Position numbers and translations under genes: made by a program
In this document: piece after piece, positions 10,801-21,885 of the stretch
How the letters are laid out: each line of letters begins with the position of its first letter
Position numbering within the stretch: position 1 is the stretch's first letter
Notes under the pieces: model-generated
What the model was told of the DNA's origin: nothing
Seen by the model: only the letters and a program-made list of their open reading frames with translations
Database searches by the model: none
Assembly: GCA_037126765.1 (NCBI GenBank)
Contig: JBBCBC010000016.1
Span: 16,542,728-16,606,727 of the forward strand
Direction: 5' to 3'
DNA: 64,000 bases
DNA from: Stenogyne calaminthoides
Taxonomy: Eukaryota > Streptophyta > Magnoliopsida > Lamiales > Lamiaceae

Positions 10801-10880
10801 GAGATGCGCCGAAGGATACAAGCCTAAAAGAGTGAAGAATCGAAGACTACTCGGGGATCACCGCTTTATTTTCAAACTTT
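7843..10880 (+). pseudogene. Sirevirus element E post-pol third ORF, degraded
   Basis: The frame opens with MITHGMGKIMCNYAELATK and runs 58 codons to a stop at 8017-8019. Further frames carry KYRLLFDILSKTIMG (about 8285-8325) and IDEAKNINWHGFLKAIL (about 8380-8430). These match KYRVLMDIVSKCIM and DFNWLKYLIKV in the third ORF of element D. A basic stretch APKKKKRKLVKARGEE near 8750-8800 looks like a monopartite nuclear localisation signal. Near 10500-10580, EESPDEDFLNWLENKYPDF matches the C-terminal domain of D. Much of 8830-10400 cannot be read. It sits between pol and 3' LTR, where some Sireviruses carry an envelope-like gene, but I see no signal peptide or membrane segment. Function unknown. 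Confidence 0.65.
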
Positions 10881-11029
10881 TACGATGTAACATGTAATCA
10901 TCATTCTTTAATGAGAAAAGTTTATTTTTCTGATCCTAAGACAAAGTCTCATTGTCTTCTGATTATATGCTCTTAATCGTTCTATTTTTTATCAATCGTA
11001 TTTGGTTTCTCAAAGTATTTTGGTTTCAT

Positions 11030-11043
11030 CAAAAGGGGGAAAT
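11030..11043 (+). other. Polypurine tract of element E
   Basis: CAAAAGGGGGAAAT immediately before TGTTGGGAAATT. Same motif and position as in A and D, marking the 3' LTR start. Confidence 0.85.
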
Positions 11044-12600
11044 TGTTGGGAAATTTATAGTTTTGATGAAAGTTCCAAAAACATGTAATAGGACCGGTCG
11101 GACATTAGGTACCGATCGATGTTTATATTACTGCTATAGGAGACCAATTGATAATGATTGTATAGAACAACCGATGTAATAGATAGGTCACATATTGAGG
11201 GGAAACTCAATATGTATAGGTCGATCCAAGACTCAAAGAACAAATTGATATCCCGATGGCCGAATGCAAGACAAGAATAGAAGATCAGATCGATCTGATC
11301 TAGTCAGATATCTCATCTGAAGTCATGAAGCTCAAATTCAGAATACTTGAAGATTGGATGACTTCCAGAAGATCAGACCAGAAGACCTACATCACCGAAG
11401 TCCGCTAGTTGAAGCTAAGTCAACCTAAGCACTGAAGACTCTATCAGTAGACCGATCGATTCAGATCGATGAGATCATTTCACCAGTGAAATCGATGTTT
11501 CACCTAATCATACGTCGATGATCCGAACAAGAAGAATGTCAAGCTTAGTTGGAAGAATAACACCGAAAAGTGAGTCGCTATCCAATAAGAACAAAGACCG
11601 CATGATCGGAGCACGATAAATTATGGATTTGATGCTACCTCTCAGAACGGCTACAAAGTACAAATTCACGCTTTTCGGCCATGCCGTTCCTCGGCTAGTC
11701 ACATCAAGCCCGCAAGTCTGCAAATATAAACGAAATTCAAATTGCTCTCCAACGGCTCTTTGATTTCAAGGTCTATATATATGGGATTACACTTTAGAGT
11801 GGAACAACGGAAACGTTGAACAATCAAGAAGCTCAAGCTAATATCGATTCGCATCGAAGAACCGCGATCAAGAAGATTATTTTCATTAAGTGTTCATCCC
11901 ACAAGTTCTTAGCATAGAAATCTTTTCATCTAGTTGTTAGTCGCTTATCTTAAGAAAAGATTTCATAGTTGGAACCAAACAATCTTACCCAAACCCCCAA
12001 GTTAGGTTAAGTTGTTTAGCAAGATTTCGAGATAGGGTTTCTAGTTACGATCTGCGGGATCGGTTGAGTGTGAACTCTTTAAACATCTAGTCGATTGTCT
12101 TTGTGTTGGACTAACACATAAAACTAAGTCCAGTTGGTTAAGTAGGTGCCCTTGTGATAGGGAAGAGTGGACGTGGGACCTGGTTTGTCCGAACCACTAT
12201 AAATCTTGTGTGCCTTTACCGCTTTGATTAAGCGATTACACAATCGCACACAACCTTTAAAGCGCATACATATTCCAAGTTGAGATCAACTTAAAGCACC
12301 AAGCTTCGATCCGATCAAACTGACACTTGATCAATGATTAAAAGATTAACCTTGGAATCGATTTATCAAAACCGGTTTTTCACACGGGTAAAACTTAAGC
12401 TTCCCGACACATCGCTTAAACTGATAGTTCGAATCGATCGCCTTCAGCGTCGACAAGAATTGATTATCGACCCAAATCGATTCACTAAGACTCTGATCAA
12501 AGCTAATCGCCCTCACACTGATTCTGAAAAAAGTTTTCAGAAGTCTATTCACCCCTCCCCTCTAGACTTCTGCCCTCACTAAACCCGTTCGGGACCTACA
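11044..12600 (+). mobile_element. Sirevirus element E 3' LTR (1557 bp)
   Basis: Starts TGTTGGGAAATTTATAG after a polypurine tract and ends CGGGACCTACA. Over most of its length it differs from the LTR of A, but it shares the block GTGTGAACTC..TAAACATCTA, GGTTAAGT, GGGAAGAGTGGA and GTCCGAACCACTATAAA. It contains TCCAACGGCTC (11748-11758) 15 bp before a TATATATA box (11774-11781). U3 is rich in GATCAGA/AGAAGATC words. The next five bases, GTAAT, would be the right target-site copy; the left copy cannot be located. Confidence 0.85.
11748..11781 (+). promoter_or_regulatory. MSA-like motif and TATA box of E LTR
   Basis: TCCAACGGCTC, 10 of 11 with YCYAACGGYYA, followed 15 bp later by TATATATA. Same order and spacing as in the A LTRs despite low surrounding similarity. 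Confidence 0.5.
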
Positions 12601-12810
12601 GTAATAAATCTAAATTTGTGGATTCATTTGTTTTTTATAAAGTCATCAAGTATAATAACATATAAAATTATATTTTGCATATTTGAATTACAGTATATTT
12701 TTATTTTTAATATTTTGTGAATTATAAATTATTTAATCATAAAAAATACCAAATAACAAAAATATATTAAAATATTATTGATTATTTTACATAATAAAAT
12801 TTATTTCAGT

Positions 12811-12837
12811 CCTCGAAGTTCGTGGGGCTAACACTAG
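12811..12837 (+). mobile_element. Helitron-like 3' terminus
   Basis: CCTCGAAGTTCGTGGG can fold as a short hairpin (CC.CGAA/TTCG.GG) and is followed after a few bases by ACACTAG then T. A hairpin followed by CTRR and a 3' host T is the Helitron end signature. No 5' TC end or Rep/helicase coding was found; the element may be cut by the E LTR at 12600. Confidence 0.35.
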
Positions 12838-14984
12838 TATATATATATATCTATAATCTCTATAATGTAAAATATTTATAAGATGATGTGGCAATTAATA
12901 CAATGATGTGGGAACCACATTCCTCTATTTCAAATCTCTCTAATCTCATTCATTTTGAGTGTTGTTTTGATCTCAGTTGTTGATTTTATCTTCTATCTTC
13001 TATAAATTGTCACACCTCTCATTCATTTTTCTCCATTCATTCTCTTCCATTTTATTTTCTCCTGTTCATTTTTTTATATTGTCTTCTCTAATAATGTTCG
13101 TTTTTTTTATATTGTCATATCCAAACACTTTTATTTTCTCTTGTTCTCTTTTGTTCCATTTTTTTTTTTGCAGGTTCTTATTATCATATAATGTTTCAAA
13201 AATCTTTTGTCTTTTTTCATTCTATTTCTCAATTTCTCATAATATTCTGAGATTGTGTTTTGCAGGTTTTTATAATTTTAATCATCTTTTATGTAGAGTC
13301 GCCTACTTACAATCTCTTCGGTGGATTAAGGTAACAATTATACATTCTTCATGCGGAAATATTAATTTTTTTAATTTTTCTTCGATGTTTCTTCCAGTTT
13401 CCTCCATTCTTTTTAATATTGTTTTTTATTTAATCAACAGATTTGCGGAATATGATCGAGGGTTTTTATTGCAAGTGCATTGTTTGGATAGTTGAAGACT
13501 TCATCTACAAAGATGATTTTATTGTTTAAGTTTCGAAAGAGTGTAAATATCTTTATTTTTTTTATAAGTTTTGGAGATTTTTTTGCTTGATCTATGTAAG
13601 GTTTGGTGTTATTAATATAAAAATTATAATTTTATAATCTCAATCATCTTGATTTGAATTCAACTTTAATCTTCTATATTTTTTCTTTCAAGATCGATTA
13701 ATGTTTTGTGCTTCAATATTAGTTACATAATTTTATAAATATATTTTGCAATCTAATTAATTAATATACATAATCAACGCATATAATTAGATGAAAATAT
13801 AGATTTTTTTTTATTTTAATGCTAAATTAATTTCTTTATAATTTCATATAAAGTTTTTGAATTAGCAAATTGATTAGATTTCAAATAAAATATTTTTGTG
13901 AATAAATAATGTTTAAATTAATATTTTTTAATTTCAAAATTGAAATGACTGCATGTAACGAATAGGAGAAAATCATGCAACTTATATTGAGATTGGTGAT
14001 TTGGTCATTATTAGTTATCTAAATTAGTTCATCAACATTATATTATTACCTAATTATTGTAACAATTTACACCAAAATAATATTTACACCGAAATATAAA
14101 TCCAAAATTTATGGATCACTTGAATTAATTAATAATTAAGATAGATATAATTGATTCATGAGTGCGTATAATGGAAAAATATTTTTATTATGACCAACAA
14201 TTTTTTTGATAATTACTAAGGAAATTATCAATCAATTTAATGACAAAGAGATAATAATTATGTAATTAATTTATAATATATTTACCAAAAATATAAAGTC
14301 AAGGTCCACTTAATTATATTATTATAATAATTAATTTATAATATATTTACTAAAAATATAAATTATTATAATCTGAGATTATATAAATTCGTGCAATTAA
14401 ATCCCTGAATTATGTCAAAAGATTATGTGTTTAAAAGGGTAGCATATTTTTTACAAGAATATTTAAAACAATTAGTTTATGGTATATTTTTCTATAAGAG
14501 AATTAACGAAATCGTACTATGTAAGGGAATGAATTTTGCTACACAATTAATAAATTTCTTATAGTCCTACTATGTAATTTATGTACTAATTTCTATAGCT
14601 CAAAATTAAATTAAATTTAAATTTATAAGTTTATATGAAATGATATTATTCTTATTTTTATAACCGTGAATAAAGTGATCAAAATCCCTAAAATCATTCA
14701 ACTTAACTCATTAATGAAAATTGATTATTGTAATTTTAATTGCTTAATCTTTTATAAATATTTAAAATTTTAAAAGGATATTATATTTTTAGAAGAAGAT
14801 TTGTTACTATAATAATATTACTTTGTTTAAACACATAATACTCAAAATGTAATTTTATACAAATACAAATCATCTTATTTATTTATCAATCTTGATTGTT
14901 AAAAACTTAAATATTGATGTAAAATGAACTTCATATTGCGGCAAGAACAGAAGAAAAATAAAATCTTTTACTATTAAAATGTTA
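12838..14984. other. AT-rich stretch without a recognisable gene
   Basis: Strongly AT-rich. The 172-codon plus frame at 12977-13495 is Phe/Leu/Ser-rich simply because the strand is T-rich and shows no domain. There are short local duplications, such as TTTATAATATATTTAC at about 14270 and 14335. TCTATAATCTCTATAATG near 12851 vaguely resembles a Helitron 5' end. I see nothing else. Confidence 0.6.
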
Positions 14985-16271
14985 TTCGGATTTGTTTTGC
15001 CTCGTGAGAAAATCCACGAGTAGACTAGGATTTGTTTGATTTGATCAATGTAATAGACTAGTCTAGATCTAGGTTTATTTATTTTTTGTAAATAAATTGT
15101 AACCGGATCGGAACGAAGAGATGAAGAATTAAAGGATCTAAATCCGTAACCAGCGTGAGAACGGGCGGGCGCGTGGCGGCACGCATGGGTTAGGGCGAGG
15201 CCAGCGCGGCCGAGAGCAGAGCAGCCGGGCGGGCGCACGGGGCGTGCTCAGTGGCGGGCGACGTTGGCCGGCGCTGCAGGAGACGCTGGGCGAGACGCTG
15301 GCGAGGCCGAGGCTTGGGCGAATAAGGCTGGGTGCATGGATGAACACTGGACGCTGTCGCCCGCCGAGGATCGGCCGACCTTCGCCGACTCGCCGAGGCG
15401 TGCCGAGGCGCTGGCGGCGTGGCTTTGCCAGCGGTGCCGAGGCATCTTAAACCTAGGGCCAGCGGGTACGGATAAGGCAGCATCATCGAGCCGGCATGGC
15501 GTGGCGGTTCGAGACAAGTATTTTTTCGAGACTAACGAGTGGGGAGAAATTCGAGACGTGTTTCTTCAAGATCAAGCCAAGAAAAAATCAAACCATGACA
15601 ATTGGATAATTTGTGCCCAATATGTTTATTTTTCTTTTTGCTTGATTTATTTGTGCTATCTTATGCTTTATTTAATTTTTTAAATGTGTTTGCATGAGGG
15701 TTGCCAAATTGAAAAATCTCAACTCCAAAATTACTAAGTATGTTTTAAATAATTAATTGACAATTTTATTAGGATAATAAAATTGAATTAATTTTGACCT
15801 CCATGATTTATTTATTTGTGAATTCTTTTGGAGAAATTCCCCCCACGGGACGGTCAAAAGATAGGTTTCACATGAATGAATTCCGAAAGGATGATTGTGG
15901 GTTATTACTAGTGGCGGCGATGACCCCCCACGAGGCTCGATCAAAGTTTAAATAGTAATCTGTATTTAATCATGGTTATTACTTAGGTATAAAATTGATA
16001 TGCATATACTTCCCGAAGTCCCTGTCAATTTTATATTGGTCAAGTGGGAGCCAACTATTGTCTGGATATTAAAGGTTTGTAAATCGTTCTTGTTTGTAAC
16101 CTGCTTGAATGTGTTTAAATAATGACCCACCCCACGTGGCTTATTTAAACTGTTTTGAGATGTTGGCTGATGCATGTTCATATTTTTTTTGAGATTTTAA
16201 ATATGATGGCATGTGATCAAACCTTGTGATAGATTTGTGCTTATGCATATTATTGTTTATTTCAGTTCATC
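14985..16271 (+). mobile_element. Copia element C leader (5' untranslated region), 5'-truncated
   Basis: From GTTTTGCCTCGTGAGAAAAT (about 14994) through the gag ATG the sequence parallels the minus-strand leader of Copia B (54055-55440), including TCTAGATCTAGGTTTATTT, GGAGAAATTCCCCC and CAAGTGGGAGCCAACTATT. The 5' LTR and primer-binding site are missing; unrelated AT-rich DNA abuts at about 14984. A 390-bp GC-rich island (15130-15520) is embedded. Stop codons in all frames before 16272 support an untranslated role. Confidence 0.75.
15130..15520 (+). other. GC-rich, CpG-dense island in Copia C leader
   Basis: Sharp shift from AT-rich flanks to GGCGGGCGCGTGG-type sequence, with open frames in several registers on both strands as expected from composition. 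The leader of Copia B has a similar island (54830-55260) in the same position, but the island sequences themselves are barely alignable by eye. No domain recognised, so I do not call a gene. Confidence 0.65.
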
Positions 16272-17105
16272 ATGTCGCAACCTTCTAATCCACTATTGAA
16301 TATACCTAAAGACCTTTTACTTTTTGGTGAAAACTATTTTGGTTGGAAACACAAAATAAAATCTGTCCTAACCGCATCATATTCCGAATGGGTACTTGAT
16401 TCACCAAAACCCGAAAAACCAACTAAGGATGCCGGTTTATGGGATGAGATGATTTATGGTGAATGGGAGTTGGCAAACGGTTTGATGAAGGAAACAATTC
16501 TGGCACACATGTCAGATGCGTTGAGGCGCCTTCATCAAGAATATGAGTCAGTTGCAGACATCTTAAAGAATCTCGAAGCGATGTTCGGACATCAGACCCA
16601 TATGGCAGTCCAAAGTGTGAAGCAAGAAATTGCTCAATTAAAATTGGAAAAAGGGACGACTGCAGCACAGCACGTCTTTAGGGTTATGGTGTTGTTTGAG
16701 GAACTTGAGATCCTCGGCGAAAAATATGACTTCAATACTAAGGTTAATTTCATTCTCCAATCCTTACCAAAGAGCTATAATCACCGCTATCTTGAGTATC
16801 TAATGGAAGATCAAGATTTTAAAGTGGAGGATCTTATAAATGCTTTGACTTTGGTTGAAAAGGAAGTGGAGCGCGAGGAAAAGAACTTGGGGAAACGGAA
16901 ATCTTCTCTTCATCCTAGATCAAGTGGTGATAAGGATGATGAAAAGAGAAGAAGGTTAAACCAAGAAGACTCAACATCAAATAGAAGCATGGGATCAAGT
17001 ATGAGGAAAACTTTGGAAAGCGGGAGAGTAGGACAATCGAGGTCAGCCTGTTCCGATCCCAAAAGGAAAGGAAAGAAAGGTAATACTCACGCACTAGTTG
17101 TTTGA
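16272..17105 (+). pseudogene. Copia element C gag
   Basis: 277-codon frame starting MSQPSNPLLNIPKDLLLFGE, the usual gag start for this Copia type. It is followed by YFGWKHKIKSVL, EWVLDSPKP, HMSDALRRLHQEY, VADILKNLEAMFG, LKLEKGTTAAQHVFRVM and FILQSLPKSYNHRY: the UBN2/retrotran_gag fold of plant Copia capsids. The expected CCHC zinc knuckle after the basic tail (KRKGKKG) is not readable, and the frame ends at 17103-17105. Capsid proteins of this family package element RNA in virus-like particles. The N-terminal two thirds look intact. Copia B (53.4-54.05 kb) has a homologous gag. Confidence 0.85.
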
Positions 17106-17122
17106 AACTTGTTTAGCGGCGT

Positions 17123-17362
17123 ATGCCTCCCATTTTGTGGGTGGTGGATACGGGATCCGCTAATCATGTTTGTTTCACATTACAGGGGTTCAAGCGGACC
17201 CAGCAACTTAGTGGAAGTGAGGTCCTCATCACACTGGGCGATGCTACGAGAGTGGCAGCTGAAGCAGTGGGAGAAGTGCACCTGTCTTTTGAAGACAGTG
17301 TTTTAATTTTGAGATATTCTTTACGTTCCAAATTTTATAAAGAATTCATTTTCAGTTTCTAA
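17123..17362 (+). pseudogene. Copia element C aspartic protease
   Basis: Frame reading PPILWVVDTGSANHVCFTLQ, then GSEVLITLGDATRVAAEAVG and VHLSFED. DTG is the aspartic protease catalytic triplet of plant Copia polyproteins (often DSG). A frameshift separates it from gag and another ends it. A small shadow of the same domain, minus strand, occurs at about 45110-45190. Confidence 0.8.
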
Positions 17363-17368
17363 ACTTTT

Positions 17369-18336
17369 GTGATGGATATTTTGGTTACTTTTTTAATAAA
17401 AGTTGTTACCATCTTTTTTGATAAATTTATCTCTTATGGAACGTTGTTGAATGATCTCTATACAATTAACTGTGCACACCACTCACGAAATGTATCCTAT
17501 AACACATCAACTGTTTCTGAGAAAAGAAAACCTTCATCAGACGTGAACGAGACACTTCCTTGGCATCTAAGATTAGGTCATATAAATCCAAAGAGGATCC
17601 AAAGGTTGGTGAAAGATGGTTCACTGGAGCATCTCCAAGTTGAATCGATTCCAACCTGCGAATCATGTTTGGAGGGTAATATGACCAAGAGGGCATTTGG
17701 AGCCAAGGGGAATAGGGCCAAAGAAGTGTTAGAGATCGTTCACACAGATGTTTGTAGTCCAATGTCAACCAAAGCGAGAGGAGGTTATGAGTAATTTTAT
17801 TGATGATTACTCAAGGTACATTTTCCTTATGAAGCATGAATCTGAGACCTTTGAGAAATTCTAAGAATTTAAGGCTCAAGCAGAGAATCATATGGAAAAA
17901 CGTATCAAGTCTCTACGATCTGATCGTGGAGGCGAATACCTCAGCGATGAGTTTTTGAACTACTTATCTGATGAAGGGATTGTATCCCAGCTCACTGCAC
18001 CCGGAACCCCTCAACAAAACGGGGTTTGCAGAGCGAAGCAACAGAATTCTTTTGGAAATGGTTAGATCAATGATGAGTTATGCGGATCTTCCCAAGTCGT
18101 TCTGGGGTTATGCCTTGGAAAACAACGACTTACATTCTGAACTTGGTGCTATCCAAATCAGTTCCCAGAACCCCAAAGAATTGTGGACCGGGCGCAAGCC
18201 TAGTATGAGACACATGAGAACTTTGGGGTGTCCGGCCTACGTGTTGGACAAGGAAACCGGTAAATTGGATCCTCGATCAGAATTAAGGCTGTTTTGTAGG
18301 ATACCCCGAGGGAACAAAAGGGTGTATGTTCTATAG
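17369..18336 (+). pseudogene. Copia element C GAG-pre-integrase and integrase
   Basis: WHLRLGHINPKRIQRLVKDG and CESCLEGNMTKRAF supply the HHCC zinc-binding GAG-pre-integrase region. HTDVCSPM gives the first catalytic aspartate. After a stop (17792-17794) the next pieces are YSRYIFLMKHESETFEKF, SLRSDRGGEYLSDEFL (second aspartate) and GTPQQNG. A frameshift near 18020 leads to RSNRILLEMVRSMM, SFWGYALE, NPKELWTGRKPS and TLGCPAYVL. At least three frame breaks. The enzyme would integrate cDNA. Confidence 0.88.
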
Positions 18337-18378
18337 TTCCGAAGATCAAAAGGTGGACATCCGCACCCATTTTAGATT

Positions 18379-19222
18379 TTGGAAGAAAACTATATGAAAC
18401 AAAGAAAACCCAGAAGTGAGATTACCTTAAATGAGCTTAGAGGGCAAACCTCAGTGCCGACTGTACTAGATGATATACCAAATGATACGTTTTCACAACC
18501 GGAGCCTCGTTATAGTGGGAGGGTTGTTAGACAGCCCGAGAGATTCATGGGAATAGGAGAGTCCTCGGACTTGATTTCCCAGAATCAAACCCATGGACAA
18601 ATGACGAGGCACTCCAAGATAAGGATGCAGATTCTTGGCAAACAGCAATGAAAGCCGAAATGGGTTCTATGTTTCATAATAGAGTGTGGGAGCTAGTCGA
18701 ACCACTTAATGGGGTCAAACCCATTGGATGCAAGTGGGTATATAAGAGGAAAAGAGGATCGGACGGGAAGGTTGAAACCTTTAAAGCAAGACTAATGGCG
18801 AAAGGTTATACTCAGAAAGAAAGAGATCGATTATGAGGAAATTTTTTTGCCCGTAGCCATGCTTAAGTCCATCCGTATTCTCTTATCGATTGCTGCGCAT
18901 TTTCAACTTTGAAATCTGGCAAATGGATGTCAAGACAGCTTTCCTTAACGGAAGTCTTGATGAAGAGATCCATATGCAACAACCCCAAGGCTTCATTGAA
19001 ACAGGCCAAGAACACCAAGTTTGTAAGCTCAAGAGGTCCATTTACGGACTCAAACAGGCATCCAGAGCATGGAACCAAAGTTTTGATCATGTAATAAAGT
19101 CTTATGGGTTTGATCAAAACAAGTTTGAAAGTTGTGTGTATAAAAAGTGTTTGAATCGCATTGGTATTCTTAGTACTATCGTAGATGACATTGTGATCAT
19201 CGGGAACGATGTGAAGGTGTGA
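18379..19222 (+). pseudogene. Copia element C integrase-RT linker and reverse transcriptase
   Basis: PRYSGRVVRQPERFMG is the linker. RT pieces follow: MFHNRVWELVEP, GCKWVYKRKRGSDGK, TFKARLMAKGYTQKE, then after a frameshift around 18830-18890 QMDVKTAFLNGSLDEEI (motif A), QPQGF, RSIYGLKQASRAWN, and IVDDIVIIGND, in which the catalytic DD pair is kept. This RT is the best preserved in the window, yet the frameshifts make it non-coding as one protein. Confidence 0.88.
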
Positions 19223-20142
19223 TCGGGCGTAAGGGCATGGTTTCAAAAACAGTTTGATATGAAAGACTTAGGGAAAGCGGACATATCCTTGGGATCAAGA
19301 TAACTTCGAGATCCCGGAAAAGGATGATCGGGTTATCGCAAGTTTCATACGTGAAGACACCGGTTTTGAAGCGATTCAAAGATGCAAGATTCCAAGAAAG
19401 GATTCGTACCTTTCGGACTTGGAATCCATCTATCCAAGAAAATGTTCCCTAAGGCGAAAAGGAGATAGATGACATGAAAGGTATTCCTTATTAGGTGTCG
19501 GAAACCTTATGTATGCATTGTCGTGTATGAGACCCGGATATCCGCTTGTCGTTAGGCATGGTAGCAAGATATCAAAGTAACCCGAGGAAAGCGTGTTGGA
19601 TTTACGTTAAAAACATTCGAGGTGTCCGAAAAGAACTCGGGATAGAATGTTAATTTATCGATCGGATACTCAATCCCATCGGTTAACGGACTCGAATTTC
19701 AATCGATTTAGATTCCGTAAATTATCTGCCTCAGTTAGTGTGTTTCCATTTGGGAAGTGTAGCCATCAAATGGACGAGTGTGAAGCAGAAATGCATCACT
19801 GACTCAACCATGGGACTCGGGTAAGTAGCTGCTTGTGAAGCAGTGAAAGAACCGATTGGGTTCTAGATCTTCTTAGTGGACTTGGATGGTGTTACAATTT
19901 GTCAAGCAATATACGCTAGGGGGGTTACAAATTCAAGAGAACCAAGAGTTCACGAGTCAAACAAACACATTAAAGGAAAGACATCTTATACGATAAATCG
20001 TTAAGAGAGGAGATATAGATGTGGCAAAGATAGTGTCTGAGGAATGACCTAGCAGATCCATTCAAAGCGCCCGCCTCACGAATACATTCGGAGAGACATG
20101 TGAGTGGAATGGGTGTCAAGACCGATTTGCTAATCTGCTTTT
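19223..20142 (+). pseudogene. Copia element C RT connection and RNase H, heavily degraded
   Basis: Only short pieces are recognisable: FQKQFDMKDLG (about 19239), MYALSCMRPDI (about 19510), VARYQSNP (about 19560), MKQKCITDSTM (about 19780) and VAACEAVKE (about 19830), the Copia RNase H path seen intact in B (49.57-50.06 kb). Every few codons the frame changes and unexpected CGG/GATC-like words appear, unlike the flanking gag and RT. Confidence 0.7.
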
Positions 20143-20253
20143 GAGTATAAGTGGGAGAAATTATTAGGTTCGTGTAGGTGACATTAGATGTCGCGGACTA
20201 CTCGAGGCGTGTTGTAGTATACTTAAAAGCGGACTTTGAGTATAAGTGGGAGA
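20143..20253 (+). other. Duplicated polypurine tract of Copia C
   Basis: GAGTATAAGTGGGAGA occurs at 20143-20158 and again at 20238-20253, 95 bp apart. The second copy directly abuts the LTR. The mirror arrangement is conserved in Copia B (49330-49345 and 49432-49447 on the minus strand). Confidence 0.7.
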
Positions 20254-20254
20254 T

Positions 20255-21885
20255 TGTTGGGATTATCTTTAAAAAGTATGTTTTTTACTTTGTATAATCG
20301 AAAACCGAATTTCGGACTTATTTCTTTGAAATAAATTGTTTATCATCAGCGATGCTTTAAATATGATTGAATGTTATATATATTTCTTTGCATAACTGTT
20401 CAATAATTAAGACGTGTTTTTCAGTAGTTAATTTAGTGATACCGGATCACGAAGATTAAATTAACGGTCCTTGTAACTAAAAAAGCACGCCATTCACGAC
20501 CTAGATGGAAATGAACAACCATCGCGAAAGGTTGAGGTGTAAGGCTCGATTGGTTTTTCTTGACCAAGAGATTACACTAGTGCATGACCGATCATATTGA
20601 ATAGGACCTCCTGAGGAGGATAAATTCTTGAACCTGAACAAGGAAGAATTAGACCTCGTGGTTATTTGTTTCTTAATCTTCGTTCCTTAAATAGGATCAC
20701 GTGAGATTGGTAACTATTGCTTTTGACTTATCATGGGTAGCGAATCGAGAGATTCGATATTTTTTATCTTGGGCAATATTATTGGTCACATGTGATTGCT
20801 AAGATTTAATACGAAGAATCGCGGTGCAAACGCTTGTTTGATTTGCCCCCTTGGGAGGTTCATAAGTTTTATCATACGAAATCTTGCAAGTGGAATTAGT
20901 TTCCGGTATGGATAATAATGTTGAACCGTTCTCGACCAAGGACAAAAGATATTAATTAACGGAAAGCTATTTCAAAGTGGCTTGAATTAATTAATGGGCT
21001 AGATAATCTTAAACACGGGAAATAATGACCAAGGGAGCCATATTGGTGTAATATGGGTTAAGATGGATGGTGCAATATTAATTATGTAGTGGGATTAATT
21101 AATATTTATGGGCTTGAATTATATTGTGGCTCAATATTAGATATTCAAGATCCATTAGAAGGTCCAATCTTAATTCTCCTAAAGGCCCCCTGAGTAGCCC
21201 AACATATAGTCCAATAACTGAAAAGGTGATTAAAATAATATAAATATTGTTTCTTATATTTCCTCTAAATTTTCGAAAGTTATGGATAAAAGAGGGAGAA
21301 AGATTTTCTTTGAATTTTGTTATGGAATGAAGATATGTATTCTTGGAATACAAGATTATCTCATTAAATTCAAGAAATCTCCCACTTGGTTATCTATATA
21401 GTAAATTTCGAAATTTTGAAAATATAGTGGGCAAGAAAGATTTTCTTGATTTTCTTGAAAAGATATTATGGAAGATATGTATTTCTTGAAATACAAGAAT
21501 ATCTCATAAAATCAAGAAGATCCAAATCTTGGATTCTTGTAACACAAAATTTTCGAAAATCACCATAATAGAGGAGGTGGGATTTTTGTGGAATATTTTA
21601 ATTATGGGAAAAAGAATATAGAAGATATATTCAAGATTTCTTGGTGACCAAGAAAAGTCTTTTCCCACATTGAAATATCACATAAATTTCGACCACCCTC
21701 CCTCCTATAAATAGGGGATGATTAGTTCATTCCCAAGTACAATTCCATGTGCTGGAAATATTAGCAAATCCACATAAGTGGTGCAACAAAGTTTATTTTT
21801 CCTTTTGTTAATTGTTTGAGTATCCTTCCAACGGATTGTCGAGCAGCAAGGGCTAAGGGAATACTTGGGAAGTCCTTTTTAAAGA
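20255..21885 (+). mobile_element. Copia element C 3' LTR, right end lost
   Basis: Begins TGTTGGGATTATC after the polypurine tract and parallels the Copia B LTR (47473-49328, reversed), including GTCCTATTGAATAGGACC-like and TAATTAATATTAATCC-like stretches. TATAAATA at 21707-21714 is the promoter TATA box. Similarity to the B LTR stops near 21880; the last ~230 bp of the LTR and the primer-binding site are absent and leader sequence follows. Confidence 0.8.
21707..21714 (+). promoter_or_regulatory. TATA box of Copia C LTR
   Basis: CTCCTATAAATAGGGG, at the same place as the minus-strand TATA in the Copia B LTR (about 47878-47885). Confidence 0.6.

Noticed and set aside
12977..13495. 172-codon plus-strand ORF, hydrophobic
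   Set aside because: Phe/Ser/Leu-rich because the strand is T-rich; no domain, no promoter or start context, no neighbour support. It may include intron-like TTTGCAG signals but nothing codes convincingly.
15264..15683. 139-codon ORF across the GC island
   Set aside because: Several overlapping long frames exist on both strands here, as expected from GC-rich composition; the corresponding B island does not keep the same protein.
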